DNA from: Myoxocephalus aenaeus
Lineage: Eukaryota; Chordata; Actinopteri; Perciformes; Cottidae
Length of the DNA: 64,000 nt
NCBI GenBank assembly: GCA_038501785.1
Contig: JBAMJR010000085.1
Location: 1,753,001-1,817,000, forward strand
Direction of reading: 5' to 3'
Part shown: positions 38,889 through 51,004 of the stretch, in pieces
Layout: each line of letters opens with the position of its first letter
Position numbering within the stretch: position 1 is the first letter of the stretch
Translations under genes and position numbers: made by a program
The notes under the pieces: model-generated
Told to the model about the DNA's origin: nothing
Database searches by the model: none
What the model saw: only the letters and a program-made list of their open reading frames with translations

Positions 38889-39908
38889 ATGAGTGAAGAG
38901 CCACCGGTCACCCCCAGCTGGCTGACCCCTGACCCCACAGCATGGGCCAGCGGAGGCGGGGGACCGATGGACAACAGCACAGGGACGTTTCCATCGGACT
39001 CCCTCACCCCCAGCCAGATGCCCCTGCTGATCAACCCCTGGGACATTGTGCTGTGCACATCGGGGACTCTGATAGCCTGTGAGAACGCCCTGGTGGTGCT
39101 GGTGATCTGGCAGAACCCGGCGCTCAGAGCTCCCATGTTCCTGCTGATTGGAAGCCTGGCGCTGGCCGACCTCCTGGCTGGCCTGGGCCTGGTGCTTCAC
39201 TTCACCTGTGCCTACTTGCTTCGCTCCGAGTCGGCCCAGTTGCTGACCGTGGGCCTGGTGGTGGCCTCCTTCTCCGCCTCCGTCTTCAGCCTGCTGGCCA
39301 TCACTATTGACCGCTACCTGTCGCTGTACTATGCCCTCACCTACAACTCGGAGCGGACAGCGGTCTTCACCTACACCATGCTCGTGCTCCTGTGGGGCCT
39401 CTCCCTGTGTCTGGGCCTGCTGCCGGTCACAGGGGTCAACTGCCTGGCGGAGGAGTCTACATGCAGCGTGGTGCGACCGCTCACAAAGAACAACATCGCC
39501 GTGCTGTCCGTTTCCTTCCTGCTGCTGTTTGGCCTCATGCTGCAACTCTATGTCCAGATCTGCAAGATTGTGATGCGCCACGCTCACCAGATCGCCCTGC
39601 AGCACCACTTCCTGGCGGCCACGCCCCACTACGTCACGACGCGGAAGGGCGTGTCCACGCTGGCCATCATCCTGGGTACCTTTGCTGCCTGCTGGATGCC
39701 ATTCACTGTCTACTCTCTCATTGCGGACTACACCTACCCTCCCCTCTACACCTACGCCACGCTGGTGCCTGCCACCTACAACTCCGTCATCAACCCGGTC
39801 ATCTACGCCTTCAGGAACCAGGAGATCCAGAAGGCGCTGTGGCTGGTGTGCTGCGGCTGTATTCCTGCCAGCGTGGCCCATCGTGCACGGACCCCGAGTG
39901 ACGTCTGA
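38889..39908 (+). CDS. gpr12: G protein-coupled receptor 12 (orphan class A receptor)
   Basis: A single coding exon of 339 residues (human 334). The start at 38889 follows a likely acceptor at 38875-38876, so the open codons before it are intron or 5'UTR. Seen: N-glycosylation site N29; seven hydrophobic segments; DRY at 141-143; CWMP at 268-271; NPVIY at 302-306; CCGC at 321-324, a likely palmitoylation site; and the end SDV, fitting a class I PDZ ligand. Long stretches such as RPLTKNN and QEIQKAL are those of GPR12 and not GPR3 or GPR6. Family role: plasma-membrane receptor with high constitutive Gs activity that raises cAMP, mainly in brain and oocytes. In the second extracellular loop, human GWNC reads GVNC here (182-185). 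The amino-terminal tail is unlike the human one and richer in Pro and Gly. Confidence 0.96.
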   Translation: MSEEPPVTPSWLTPDPTAWASGGGGPMDNSTGTFPSDSLTPSQMPLLINPWDIVLCTSGTLIACENALVVLVIWQNPALRAPMFLLIGSLALADLLAGLGLVLHFTCAYLLRSESAQLLTVGLVVASFSASVFSLLAITIDRYLSLYYALTYNSERTAVFTYTMLVLLWGLSLCLGLLPVTGVNCLAEESTCSVVRPLTKNNIAVLSVSFLLLFGLMLQLYVQICKIVMRHAHQIALQHHFLAATPHYVTTRKGVSTLAIILGTFAACWMPFTVYSLIADYTYPPLYTYATLVPATYNSVINPVIYAFRNQEIQKALWLVCCGCIPASVAHRARTPSDV

Positions 39909-42900
39909 CCGAACAGACCCAGGTGGGAAGAGAGAGGCGCCATGAGTCAGCTCTGCTCCTCACTGGATCTGACTGGTGTCAAAGAGAGCAGCAGCCAGAA
40001 GGTCAGGGGAAGTGGCAGAGGGCTGTGGCTTCAGTTCTGGCTGGAGATGTCACTGGCAGAGGCAGTTTTGTTCGTTCTACACAGCCCACCTGGATGGATG
40101 GCGTTTCTTCTTTCTTTGTTACATTCATCATAGGGCAAGGTGTCTCACTGTCTTAAGGCGGCCACTGCCCTGGCAGCATCCCGCCCGTGCCACGCCCTTC
40201 CTCTGTTCTGCAGAGCGCGCTGAGTGCATCACATGTTACAGGCAGCAGCTGCATATACACTGTGCATATAGTTAACAGCAACTGGAACTTTGGTTGACAC
40301 TTGCTTGTCTTTCTTCCAATAGGGAAGGGATTATTAGTGTGCGTAAAAGCGCACAGATTAACTAAGGAGTGTTTGCGGGGCGGAAAGGAGAGAAGGGAAC
40401 GGCTGATTACGGAGGCATTTCCACATTAAAGCTCGTCTGGAGCAGCATCCCGACGCTCTGCTGCTGCTCTCTGAACGTGCGTCGAAAGCTAAACAGCCAC
40501 GGAGAGCTAAAAATAGACCCGGCGCTCTCTGGTCCGCGTCCTCCACAGACGTCGAAAGAAATCAAGCCGTTTCGTCTTCCCCGCGCCTCTCTAAATGAGT
40601 CTTCTTTTCTCTCTGGATTTGTGTGTGACTGTGTTTTAGTTCATCTCGCGACAAAGCCCCAGGAGATCCCACCATTAACCCCTCCTCCATTTTTTTTTTT
40701 TTATCATTGAAGGAGGCACCAACCCGAATAGAAGCCTATCGGATTATGTAACCACCGATACCCCTCCTCTTTCACCTTTTGAATGGAGATTGCTTATGAC
40801 TTTTTGAATGTTTGGAAATTGTTATATAATGTGCAAGCATAATTTCATTGAAAATTCCCTACCAATTTGAACAATTATTGGAATTATAAAGTAGGCGTAC
40901 TTTTTAAAACACACACAAATCAAATGAATTATCCCTAAAGAAATCATGTAGGATATACAATGAATGTGTCTATTATCAGATCACTACAAACCTGTAGACA
41001 AAAGCTTAACTAGAAAAGATTTGATGGAAATCTTCTAAATCTGAATGTATTTCCATTTATTTCAACACCAACCACATATCTGATCTGCATGCTTGACTTC
41101 AGTGTAACCGGCATGCAACAAGCACAGATGCCCTCTTTCCCTCCTGAGGTCACACCGGCAACTCCAAGCCATGTGACCCTGATGTCATCATGACCCTGAT
41201 ATTTTTGTTTTTCTACAGTGTACCTCCCATGTATCACATTGAATGAGCTAATCTTCACTTGATGGTCACAATAGTTGCACCCTTTTTGAAAAATGTGGAT
41301 TTGAAGAAATATATTTTGCTGTAAAGTGCGGATAAGTTTGAAGTTTAGAGGATCTGCTTTGATCGTGACTTGAGTGGTTCAATGGAAGCCCAAATCACAA
41401 CACTGTACCAGCTGCTCTGAGTTAATCCTCTACTAGTTTTTGGTCTCATAATTAGTTTGCAAAACCCGACAAACATGCACGTTAATGACTCATTCCTTCA
41501 TATCTTGTCAGCAATAACTATGAATGGTAGTTATTTAGCAATACTCAGACAGCAATAACATCCACCTCCCACCATTTCTTCTTCCTGGAGCGTGAAGTAC
41601 CGCTCAGGTGGGGATGTGTTGTAGTGAATGTGCTCAGTGAGCTACAAGTGATCTTCAAATAGGTCGTAGGATAATCACTCCTGGGCTGGTAAAAGTGGAC
41701 GAGATCAAACGACACATTTGTCACAGTGACACCACTGCCTCATTCCTCCGCAATGATTTCTTCTTCTTCTTCTCTGAACTAAAATTGGGCTTTGACCATT
41801 TGACACACCAAAAATGGTGAAATGTATGTATTTCTTTGTTGCCTCTGCCTTTTGTGAGCATATGAACTGTCCTGAGTGTCGTAACCTCAAGTCTCAGTGT
41901 GCGATTTGGGGCTGTGTTTTTGTGCATACGGTATGAGTTGCATGGCCTCTGGTTGTGTGCATGTGTGTGTGTGTGTTTGTGATCCAGCAGCTCGGCAGAC
42001 CTTAATCTGTCTCCTTGTAAAACGGGTCTGAGGGATATGACTCCCTGTTGACCCCCTGACCTTAGAGGATAATGCTGCCAGTCTTCCTGTCAATTCTGAG
42101 AGAAGTGGCCTCGTTATGTGTTTGTAGAGGTAGAGGTAGGACTCAGACGTGGAAGCTCCAGCACGTCAAGCCAAAGTGAAAGGGATTCACTGGGATCCAA
42201 GTCCTGTTGCGCGTTTGCTGTCTGCTCTTTATCCCTAATGTTTTTAAATCAATCTAGTCTGATCGAGGCAGGCGTCCGCTAAGTGACCTCTGAATGATTC
42301 TATGAGCTAAATGTGGTCACTTCCAAATAAGAAAGTCACGCCTTTTCTTTCCTTCCTTGCTCCCTCGCCTCTAAGCAAGCATGAGGCCTTTGAAGAGCTC
42401 CCAATCCTCATCTTTCTGGCCTCAGATCAGGTGCAAAGCATTTTAAAAAAAGAAGGAGGGTGGGGAGGTAAGTAAGAAAAGCTGAGGAATAGCATTTCTG
42501 AGCATTGGAACGTGAACTTGTGCACAGTGTCAGACTGAATCCTGTTGTTATTAATGAGCACCAACGGGTCAGGCTGGCACGTCACAAACATCACAAACTC
42601 TTATTTCTTTGCCTTTTGATAAAAGTCTATTTTGTTATATTTATTGAAAAGGTCTATTTTTTTGCCACTATAGTCTGGCCTGAATTCTTTCACATTCTAA
42701 TGTTGTGTGATAAAACGGCGCTGTAAAGCCTTTTTTTTGGGAATGTAGTAGTAATCAAATTGTTGAACTGACAACCCTTCCGCTGGACTCATTTGTGTCT
42801 GTAAATACGGCATGCTGAAGAGGAGGGACTTAAAACTACCTTGCATGGTGCTACCAAATGTCAAGCCTCGTCAAACTATGGGATGAGTTGGGTCGCACCG

Positions 42901-43770
42901 TTTTCTTCAATATGCACCAGTTTATTAAGGCTGGTTAACGGAATATTGATTGGTTACACAGTGGTGTTTGAGGGGAGAAAAATGGTACATAACATTCTCT
43001 GGTTGGTGAATGTTGTTATTCTCTTGTGCAGTGTTGTGGAGATTGTCATGACTGAACAGGTGTGAACAAGGGCTTTGTATCCAAGAAAAGCAAAAGACTG
43101 TGAAGTTGGATGTAATACTTCTCTGTATACACACACCTGTTCATCTACTGAATTGTTTCGCGGTGTAGAACATAAAGTTGTGTGCAAAGCAACTGCCTGT
43201 TAGTTCAGCGAGAGGTTTCTTTCAGATGGTTACTAATATAGAGCTAAATATCAAAACACTCAAGGGCCTGTGAATGTGTGTGTGTGTGTGTGTGTTTTTG
43301 GGGTTGGAGACGGGAGGACGTCACAGTAACAGCATTTTGTGTAGACGTATGCGTAGTTTTCAATGTGAAATGCACTTTATTTTTTGGATGAAGATGGCAC
43401 AACAAACTAAGTATCTGCAAAATGAAACATATAAACGATAATCAACATGCACTAACTTAACTGAGGTATTGTGTAAACGTTTGTGTGAACGTGGTGTCTA
43501 TTTTTCCAAGGTGTTAGTCGTACTTTTTATTGCTTTGATTAGTTCACTCAATTGAGAGATCTTGTTAATTTTGTATTAAAAACCAAACAAGTGCTGTGCA
43601 TAAAACTCCTGCCTTGACTAATTTGTTCATCCTCACCCCCCTTTTCACACTCTTGTTTCCCTGGTAACTCCCTTCTTAGCTATACTGTCACCATGGAAAC
43701 TGAAGTCTTAGAGGCAGGTATGTGTTGTCTCTATGACGACAGTGGAACAGCAAAGAGACACGGCAGCCAT
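39909..43770. other. gpr12 3' flank and gene-free interval
   Basis: No further coding exons. The gpr12 3'UTR end is unclear: an ATTAAA at 40425-40430 is possible, but no AATAAA was seen nearby. The remainder holds only short GT runs. Confidence 0.5.
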
Positions 43771-43787
43771 GATCCTTGATTCATCAT

Positions 43788-43793
43788 TTTATT
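43788..43793 (-). terminator. Possible polyadenylation signal of wasf3
   Basis: AATAAA on the minus strand, 826 bases beyond the stop codon. Other hexamers occur further left (near 43375 and 43526), so the choice is uncertain. The 3'UTR so defined would include two CA repeats and a G run in mRNA sense. Confidence 0.45.
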
Positions 43794-43840
43794 TTTTTCT
43801 CTGGGTCAAAGGTTACAGAGCTCACACTAGCATAATGACC

Positions 43841-43862
43841 CCCCCCCCCCCCCCCCCCCCTC
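43841..43862. repeat. Poly(C) run of about 20
   Basis: A homopolymer C run lies in the presumed wasf3 3'UTR (a G run in mRNA sense). Confidence 0.9.
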
Positions 43863-44429
43863 CCGCACAGCAGCGATCGATTGCCGATGGCTCAATCAAT
43901 AATCAATAAGACTTATTACATATCACCCGCTCACAAATCCATAACAGTATTTCAAATGCTCTCCCCATTCACTCCCTCAGAGGCATGAACCCGTCGACAA
44001 TGACTCCGTGACTTCTTCACTTCCAGTTATTGACATGTTTCAAAACATGCCTCATGGTCTACAGCATACGCAAGTGTTTCAGTAAAAACATTTACAAAAA
44101 AGACAAGTACATTGGTTAGCTGAAGAGGAAAGTTTCTAATTCTTCTAACACTCTCAAGCTTTGACTATACAGGAAGTTAGCACCGTCACAGGGTGTCTAT
44201 AGTGTTATAACAGGTAGAGAAACATCCACTGGGGTGTATTCACAATGCTTTGAGATATATATATTTATATATATATATGTCGAGCTACATGTTAATGTTT
44301 CAAAGAGTGGTAAGTATTACAGTATGTTACGAGTGTCTTTACAGTGTTTATGCATCTTGAATACACCCCCACATTTCCAGTTTTGGACCATTAAGCTTAC
44401 ATCAACCTACAGCATGTGATTGTGTGTAG

Positions 44430-44432
<3 letters not shown>

Positions 44433-44477
<45 letters not shown>

Positions 44478-44573
44478 CAGCAACAAAGTGTGTGACAACC
44501 CGTGAATGTGGTACAGTAGGCATTCTTTCAAGTGAGTGTGAGATCGACTGAATGTGTGTGTGTGTGTGTGTGT
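44433..44573. repeat. Two GT repeats in the wasf3 3'UTR
   Basis: Runs at 44433-44475 and 44553-44573. The nearer one starts 46 bases past the wasf3 stop codon in mRNA sense. Confidence 0.93.
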
Positions 44574-44618
44574 ATTTTTCAGTAGTTATCCCTTTTTCTT
44601 TCTTTTTGTGTGTGTCTG

Positions 44619-47600
44619 TTAATCCGACCAATCATTCTCTTCCAAGTCGGAGTCGTCCTCGGAGTCGGAGTACTCCACAGCGATGCGTCGTGAGAGGATG
44701 GTGGCCACGTCGTTTCCAACGGGCTCCCTCTTCGCCTGCTGCTCCTGCTGCTCCTGCACCTTCTTTAACTGGATGCCTACAGGGAAATATTGGGTGTGTT
44801 TTTTACTGACACGGTGGCTCTTAAAATAGATAGATAGATACTTTATTCCTCCCCAGGGGAAATTTGTTTGAAATGCAGTCTATAGACCAAATGAGGATCT
44901 GAAGTAGCTTCAATTGGTTATTTTCTTCATCACAGAATAAGAAAAAAAAACAGTAATTCTTGATAAAGCTCAGTATAAAAAGAACACTATCGGGGGTTCC
45001 CAATCTTTTCTAGAGACAGTTTCAGTGATGATCGAGCTGGTATGACAGATCGTGATGTCGTTTTGGGGAACTCTAACAGATAGACTTACTAGTTAATTCT
45101 CAGCTAAAGAAAAACAGGAGAATGTTGAAATAACTTTCCAGGACACAAGATTTTCCAGAACCCTGACTATTGGAGCATTTTTATTTAAATATCACGTATG
45201 GCTATTATACATTAGTTGTAAATAAGTTAGCTATAAAAATAAAATGAAGACGGTCTATGACTTTCCGCATAAACATTGCGTTGAAAAGCTGCTCCATCAG
45301 TCTTTGTCGGACCAAATTTATGAGATTACACTCGACAGCTCAGTTAGTTTTTATTCGTGGGTTACATAAAAGATCTAAACTGGATTTGTTCAAAATGTGT
45401 CTGATCCATATATGACTGCATGAAGGACCGCAGTGATGGTGCTACATCCCTGCGGTTGTAAATAACCAAAATGTTCCTTCTTATAAAGATTTTGTTCTTT
45501 AGTGAAACACTTCAAGACACATCTTCAAATGTTCCCTTGAGCCACTTAATTATAGTGCTCTAGATCTAGGCCATTTCCTGTCATATCAAGGCAAGTCCTA
45601 ATAAAATGTAGGTCATAAACATTTGCTGCAGCTATTTCTTTCAAATGATTTACAATTAATTTACATTATATTGCTTGAGATTTAACAATTGTTTGTATCT
45701 CAAGCAATACACCTATATCCAGACCTTTGACCGAATAGTTTTTACCTTTAAAAAACTATTCACCCCCTTAATTTAGATCCCTTTGTAGCGATCTGTTTTT
45801 ACTTTGACAAAATGCCTAATGAGTAGGATTTTGTGAAAAAACTAAACAATATATATGACACAGCAATGTATATGACACAGCACTAACGGAAATAAAAATA
45901 TAACGAGGCGAAACGGCAACAAATCCTACTCATTCTGCATTTAAAGGCTCTTCTTCTGTTAACCAGGGTAAAAAAACAATAAACCATGAAAGTTCATACA
46001 AATATATACTGTTCTAAAAGAGATAAACATACATTAAAATGACATCTTTCTGGGAATACGCGTAGGCACACTTACGGTTCTTACCCATACGTATGGCAGC
46101 CAGCAGATCACTGCGGGCATCATTGACCTCTGAGTTCTCAGCAGGTGCAGCGGAAGACATCTTGCGGGTTGTAGAGTGGGAGGCACCGGCTGGGACGGGA
46201 GGAGGTGGAGGACCAGGGGGAGGTGGAGCGGCCTGGCCTACACATAGAGGCGGTGGAGGCAGGGCGAAGCCACCAGCCACCATTTGCCCGAGAGGCATTG
46301 GACCTCCGGGAGGTGAGGCAAATGCAGTTTGGGCAGAAGGGATGAGAGGGGCAGGGGGGGGAGGAGGGGGGCCAGTGTTGGCATAGCCATCCATACTGCA
46401 AGAGAGAGCAAATGGAAGAGAATAAGTAGAGGTTCATACAAATTATAACTCCTTTCGCTTCACTCTCAAACCCTGATGACTGCATCAGGGTTTGAGAGTG
46501 AAGCAAAAGGACACCGAACCACTAGGTGGCAGCATTAGCTCATAATTCATACATAATATAAATGTGTGCACAAACACATAAACAATGAGCAAGAGCAACA
46601 GTAAGGGACATATAGAACATATGATTTGATTTAGGAACAATTTGAATAGACATTGTGCTCATTACCTAAACCCCTAAATGGTTGGTGTTGTTAATAAAAA
46701 GGAAAAAGACACCTAAACCTGAAGAGAAGTGTCTTCAATAGGCTCTGGCTTATGTGTTTACCTGTAGTCCATTGGTGGAAGGGACATAGAGCCACCGTTC
46801 ATGGCCTCAGAGGGTGCAGGAGGCAGCGGGACTTGGTGGTGGTGAGAACGCCCCAGTGTCCCACCCTGATAGGCCATCATGGCCCTGCCTCTCATATCAT
46901 GTTCACCTCCTCCGCGTGGGGCGTGGCCTGCCGCAGCCATCTGGGCCGCCAGTACGCTGGGCGGGGGGCCGGAGTAGGTGTGGGCGTGGCCAGCATGGTT
47001 CATCATGTTGGGGTAGTGGTGCTGGTCAGGACCGTGACCCCTGATAGAGACAGCAGGGAGGAGGATGAGAAGATGGAAGGTGAAATAAGAACGTGGAAAT
47101 AATACGGTAGATTTCCTCAACTCGTGAGTTTTTTACTCGGATGAAATTATGCAAATATGTAATGCCTCTGAGAATAATCAGGGAACTGAAGTGAGCTACC
47201 TGTTCTCTGGTGACATCGAGCCCTCAGAAGAAGCCCCTCTGTCGCGGTGTATAGTGTGCCGATGGTCCGGCCTCAGCTCTTTATCCAGAGCCAGCATGTT
47301 CCACTCCTGCCGACGGTTCCTCGCCTTTCGGACCTTCTTCACCTCCCTCTGTAACGTTCCATCCACACAACGCTTCTGCTCCTTCGAGACGGAGAGAGAA
47401 GGAGAGCATTTAGGCTATTTTGTTTTGTTAAAGCGATCAATGGAAAGGTGAAAGGCTGTTTGTGGTCCTGTATTATGTGTTCTTCTATGGACAATAATAT
47501 AATTAGTTACACTAAGAAGTAACATTTTGTGTAGTAAGTATGGTAATACAATGGAAGAAACAAACCTGATGACAATATTTGGTTACTGACTAACTGAAAA

Positions 47601-50600
47601 CATGAACTACATTGGACAGAATAGCACCAGAGTAAAATCTCTGTAATGGTGTATACAAACTATAGCGTGATCTCGTGAACATAATTGTACCTTCTGCTTC
47701 CTCTTCTCTTTCCTTTTATCCTCTGTGTCCTGCAGCATATTTTCCTTCCACAAGTTGAAGAAGTAGGAGGGGTCAGTGTAGAACTTAAGCGCTTCCTTGT
47801 TGTCATCCCTTCAGAAACAGACACCAAGAATTATACAGATGCACAAATGTCTTTGTAGAGAAACATGTATGGATACACCGTCTTAGTTTATGCAGAATGG
47901 CAAGATAGACTACTTTTTTTTGGGCTCAGTGTATCTCTGTGGGAAGACTAAGTTGGGTATAAAACTATGAATATTGCAAAAGTGGAAGAGGCTGATGGGA
48001 GAACATGGGTGAAATTATGAATGTGGATCCGGGATGAAAGAGTGAAAAGGCAGAGAGACAGGAGCAATGGATAAAGAGGGAGAAAAGTGTAATATGTAGT
48101 CAGGGTTAGGAGTTGGATTCCCACTGGAGCCAGCCATGCTAAATATGTAATGTACCCAAAGTACTGGAAAGCACACTGGATAAAAGTAGCAGTAGGAAAT
48201 AATACCAAATCTGCTGTTTCACTGTGAATGTAGGTCAGAAACAAGGAGCCACAATTAAATAAAGAACAAAGGATGACTTATAATGATGAGTATTCCTGTC
48301 AAAGTTATAAAGTAGAACACATCGTTTAAAATGGAAATTCTATATCTGATTCACTTTGTGAATGTTTATTTTGTCTTTCACATCGTAAAAGTGCTCATAT
48401 GCTGTTTGTTTCATGCTTTTAAAATTAAGAAGAATAAATATTAGATTCTTTAAAGCTCAAACATTGGGGGAAATACTGTAACCCAAAATTGTATGAGTCG
48501 AGAAATGTTAGAATTCTGACTACCTATCTATTTTAGGGGGGTAGCAGCAAAAGAAGCTTTTGATTTAAAGCCATGTAAAACAAATATGTCTGTGATTGTG
48601 CTGCAAGAGCATCAAAGAGTGTTTGCTGAGTGAGTGTGCATCAATAACACCAACCTGTAAGATGAGAGGATGTTGAGTGGTGGAGGCTTATCACTCATGT
48701 TGTATATCTCCGTGACAGGATTGGGCACACTGCTCTTGGACACCACCTGCTGGTCCTGAATGGTGGAGCTCTTGAAGGCTTTCCTCATGTTAATGTCTTG
48801 AAGGGAAACTGAGAACATGAAAAGAGGTCAAAAGTCAGTCAAAAAGTCAAAACAAGACACTGATAACACCTGGACAATGAGTGATGACTTCCTGTCTTTC
48901 TCCTCCTCAGACCTCTAACCTCTGACCCACCTTCTTCTACAGTGGAGTCCAGCTGTGTGACCTTGACGGCCAGCCGGTCAATGCGGTCCTGGAGAGAGTT
49001 GGCGCGCAGATAGAAGGTGTTGGCCTCCTTAAACAGCTCGCCGAATATATCCTCTGCATGTCTACCTAAAAAAAGGAACAGCAGAAAGAAACAGGAGATT
49101 TGAGAGATAGAAGGAGACTTGTAAATATATCTGGAGCCAAGCAAATCCCCACAGAGGCTGACGTTTAATCAATACAATGGTAATGTGACCCAATGTGAGG
49201 CTAGAAAAAGTCTTTGCAGGAAATGGCATCTCATACAGCCACATTTAGCCACATTTCTCATGAATAAATCAATCTGCACAGACTCTAGAAATCCCACATT
49301 TTGTTTGTTGAAGTTATTCATCACTGGCCTTTTATTGCTAGAGATGCATCACCTCAAAGTTGTCAGTTCAAAGCCCTAAACAATCTGTGTAAATGTTTCC
49401 TTGGTCCTGTACATGTGCTCAATTGCCGGTCCTGGTCACTCGAAATGAGCAGTATTGGTTTCCGACCTCACAATGCGTGGGTTTAGCCCCCAGTTGAAGA
49501 TTCACAGTTTGTAAAGCAGAACCCACGGTTAACATCTTCAGAATGGATCACAGGACTGTGATGGACATTTGATTGGATTGAACTTTTCTTCGGTTCTAAT
49601 CCCAATTCACGCTTGTGTTCTTTTAACCCTGTTTTCTGGGGATCAACTCTGTAACAGGAGGGATGACCCTGCTCTGGAATGGGTTTTAAAAAGGGCCAAG
49701 GGTGGAAGTAAACCACAGTCAGTGTGAAATGACGGTGAGTCCAGGGTTTATGGAACTATACACTTTGGGCACTGGGGGTCCTAGCCCAGAGCTAATGAGT
49801 GTAAAAGCCTTTTTACTAAATAAACGGCTCAGCTGGGCAGTACTGAAATGATAGACTTTGCAGGAAAAAAATGCATCCTCCGGATGTCTACAGTTTAAAA
49901 CCCAGCCAGAGTAGTTTTATTATAGTAGTATGGCAAACACACACTAAAGGCTTTTTCTGTCCCTCCTGCTGACAGGATGCGCTGCAGGAAAAAGAAGGAA
50001 GGAAGAATCAAAGATCCGGCATGCTGAGCTGGGTCAACTCTGACCTCTCCATGTGCACACAAACATGCATGTAGTCTTCAGACATACCCCATCAAGCCCA
50101 CATGGGAATTTATATATAGCTCCCACAGCTGCTGTTGAAAGGCCCACTCCCAATGCAGGAACTTGACACAATAAGAGACAGACAGAGAATGGATATGACT
50201 GGGCCAAAGTGTAGAGGGTCAACAGCAAAAAGGGACAAAGTAAGAATGAATGGGTGAAGGGTGAATGTCAGAATACAACACTACACTGTTGATGGTTTAT
50301 TAAGCAAGGACACGGAAAATGGAAAATGGAAAATGGATGGGGAGATACATCCCCTTGGGGAAGTAAATAAATCTTTCTAATGCATTTACAGCGAGCATAA
50401 CAATCAATATGAAATGGTCATGTACACAAATACTGTTAACATCATACATAAAAAAGCACAAACACACACGCACACACACACACACACACACCACACACAC
50501 ACCACACAGCTGTCCAGATAAGTTCCCTTTTGCGCAGCTATCTACAAGGATTACATTTCAACCCTCCGTTCTCCGGCGCGAGGCCGCACTAAGTCTGCCG

Positions 50601-50787
50601 CTAGCCCAGTGACCCCAGGCACCGTAACCATGACAACACCCAAATCAATCGGCGCTTCAGGATTACTGATGAAACCATGTGACCATGTCGACAGTCATCA
50701 AACTAAAGTTAGTGCGGTCACAGCCAGAGGATGCTATCAATGATACTTGTATCCGCTATTTTCTTCTGGCGATGGCGAAGACTTTGC

Positions 50788-50822
<35 letters not shown>

Positions 50823-50979
50823 TGTTAGTGTGAGAGTGTGTCTTACTGAGGCTGCTGAGCTGACGGATGATGGAGGAGAGCGTGTTGTTCATCACACACT
50901 CCAGCTCGCTGTCGATGCCCTCGGGGAGCTCCCCTCGGCAGAGGTGCCGTGGCTCGATGTTCCTCTTCACCAGCGGCAT
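44619..50979 (-). CDS. wasf3: WAVE3 / WASP family member 3, Arp2/3 activator
   Basis: Eight coding exons read leftwards: 50847-50979, 48931-49065, 48655-48808, 47691-47808, 47200-47381, 46762-47040, 46085-46395, 44619-44776; 489 residues (human 502). The start MPLVKRNIEPRHLCRG and the phase-consistent joins match WASF3. Seen: SCAR/WAVE homology domain over roughly residues 1-180, a basic stretch rich in Lys/Arg, a proline-rich middle encoded by the two long exons, a WH2 actin-binding segment (about 427-445, ARSDLLAAIRMG), a connector and an acidic tail ending NDWSD with the Trp that contacts Arp2/3. Family role: subunit of the WAVE regulatory complex, which acts downstream of Rac to drive branched actin at the leading edge. 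The 5'UTR acceptor lies at 51004-51005, so more exons lie to the right. Confidence 0.95.
44828..44868 (-). mobile_element. Retroposon tail fragment
   Basis: The (TAGA)n run followed by TACTTTATTCCTCCCCAGGGG is, in minus sense, the common fish retroposon ending CCCC..GG..AATAAAGTATCTATCTA. Only the tail is recognisable. It lies in wasf3 intron 7 in the gene's own orientation. Confidence 0.5.
46451..46510. repeat. 28-bp inverted repeat with 4-nt loop in a wasf3 intron
   Basis: Arms 46451-46478 and 46483-46510 are complementary with a single mismatch, spaced by four bases. It lies about 55 bp upstream, in transcript sense, of the wasf3 exon 46085-46395. No target duplication or transposon ends were recognised around it. 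Confidence 0.85.
50467..50508. repeat. CA microsatellite in wasf3 intron 1
   Basis: CA units with small interruptions (ACACACCACACACACACCACAC). Confidence 0.93.
50790..50820. repeat. GT/CA repeat next to the wasf3 exon 1 donor
   Basis: (GT)15 on the plus strand, thus CA in the transcript, beginning 25 bases after the donor GT at 50846-50845. Confidence 0.95.
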
Positions 50980-51004
50980 GGCGAGGCTTCACTCCGTCAC
51001 TAAC

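Noticed and set aside
38838..39881. 347-codon open frame on the strand opposite gpr12
   Set aside because: It mirrors the GC-rich third positions of the gpr12 coding exon, has low-complexity Gln/His/Gly/Val content and no family features.
46093..46386. Gly-rich plus-strand frame
   Set aside because: It is the antisense of the proline-rich wasf3 exon.
50310..50390. CCCCTTGGGGAAGTAAATAAAT as a retroposon tail
   Set aside because: It resembles the fish tail CCCC..GGGG..AATAAAGT, but lacks the terminal repeat and any body, so chance cannot be excluded.
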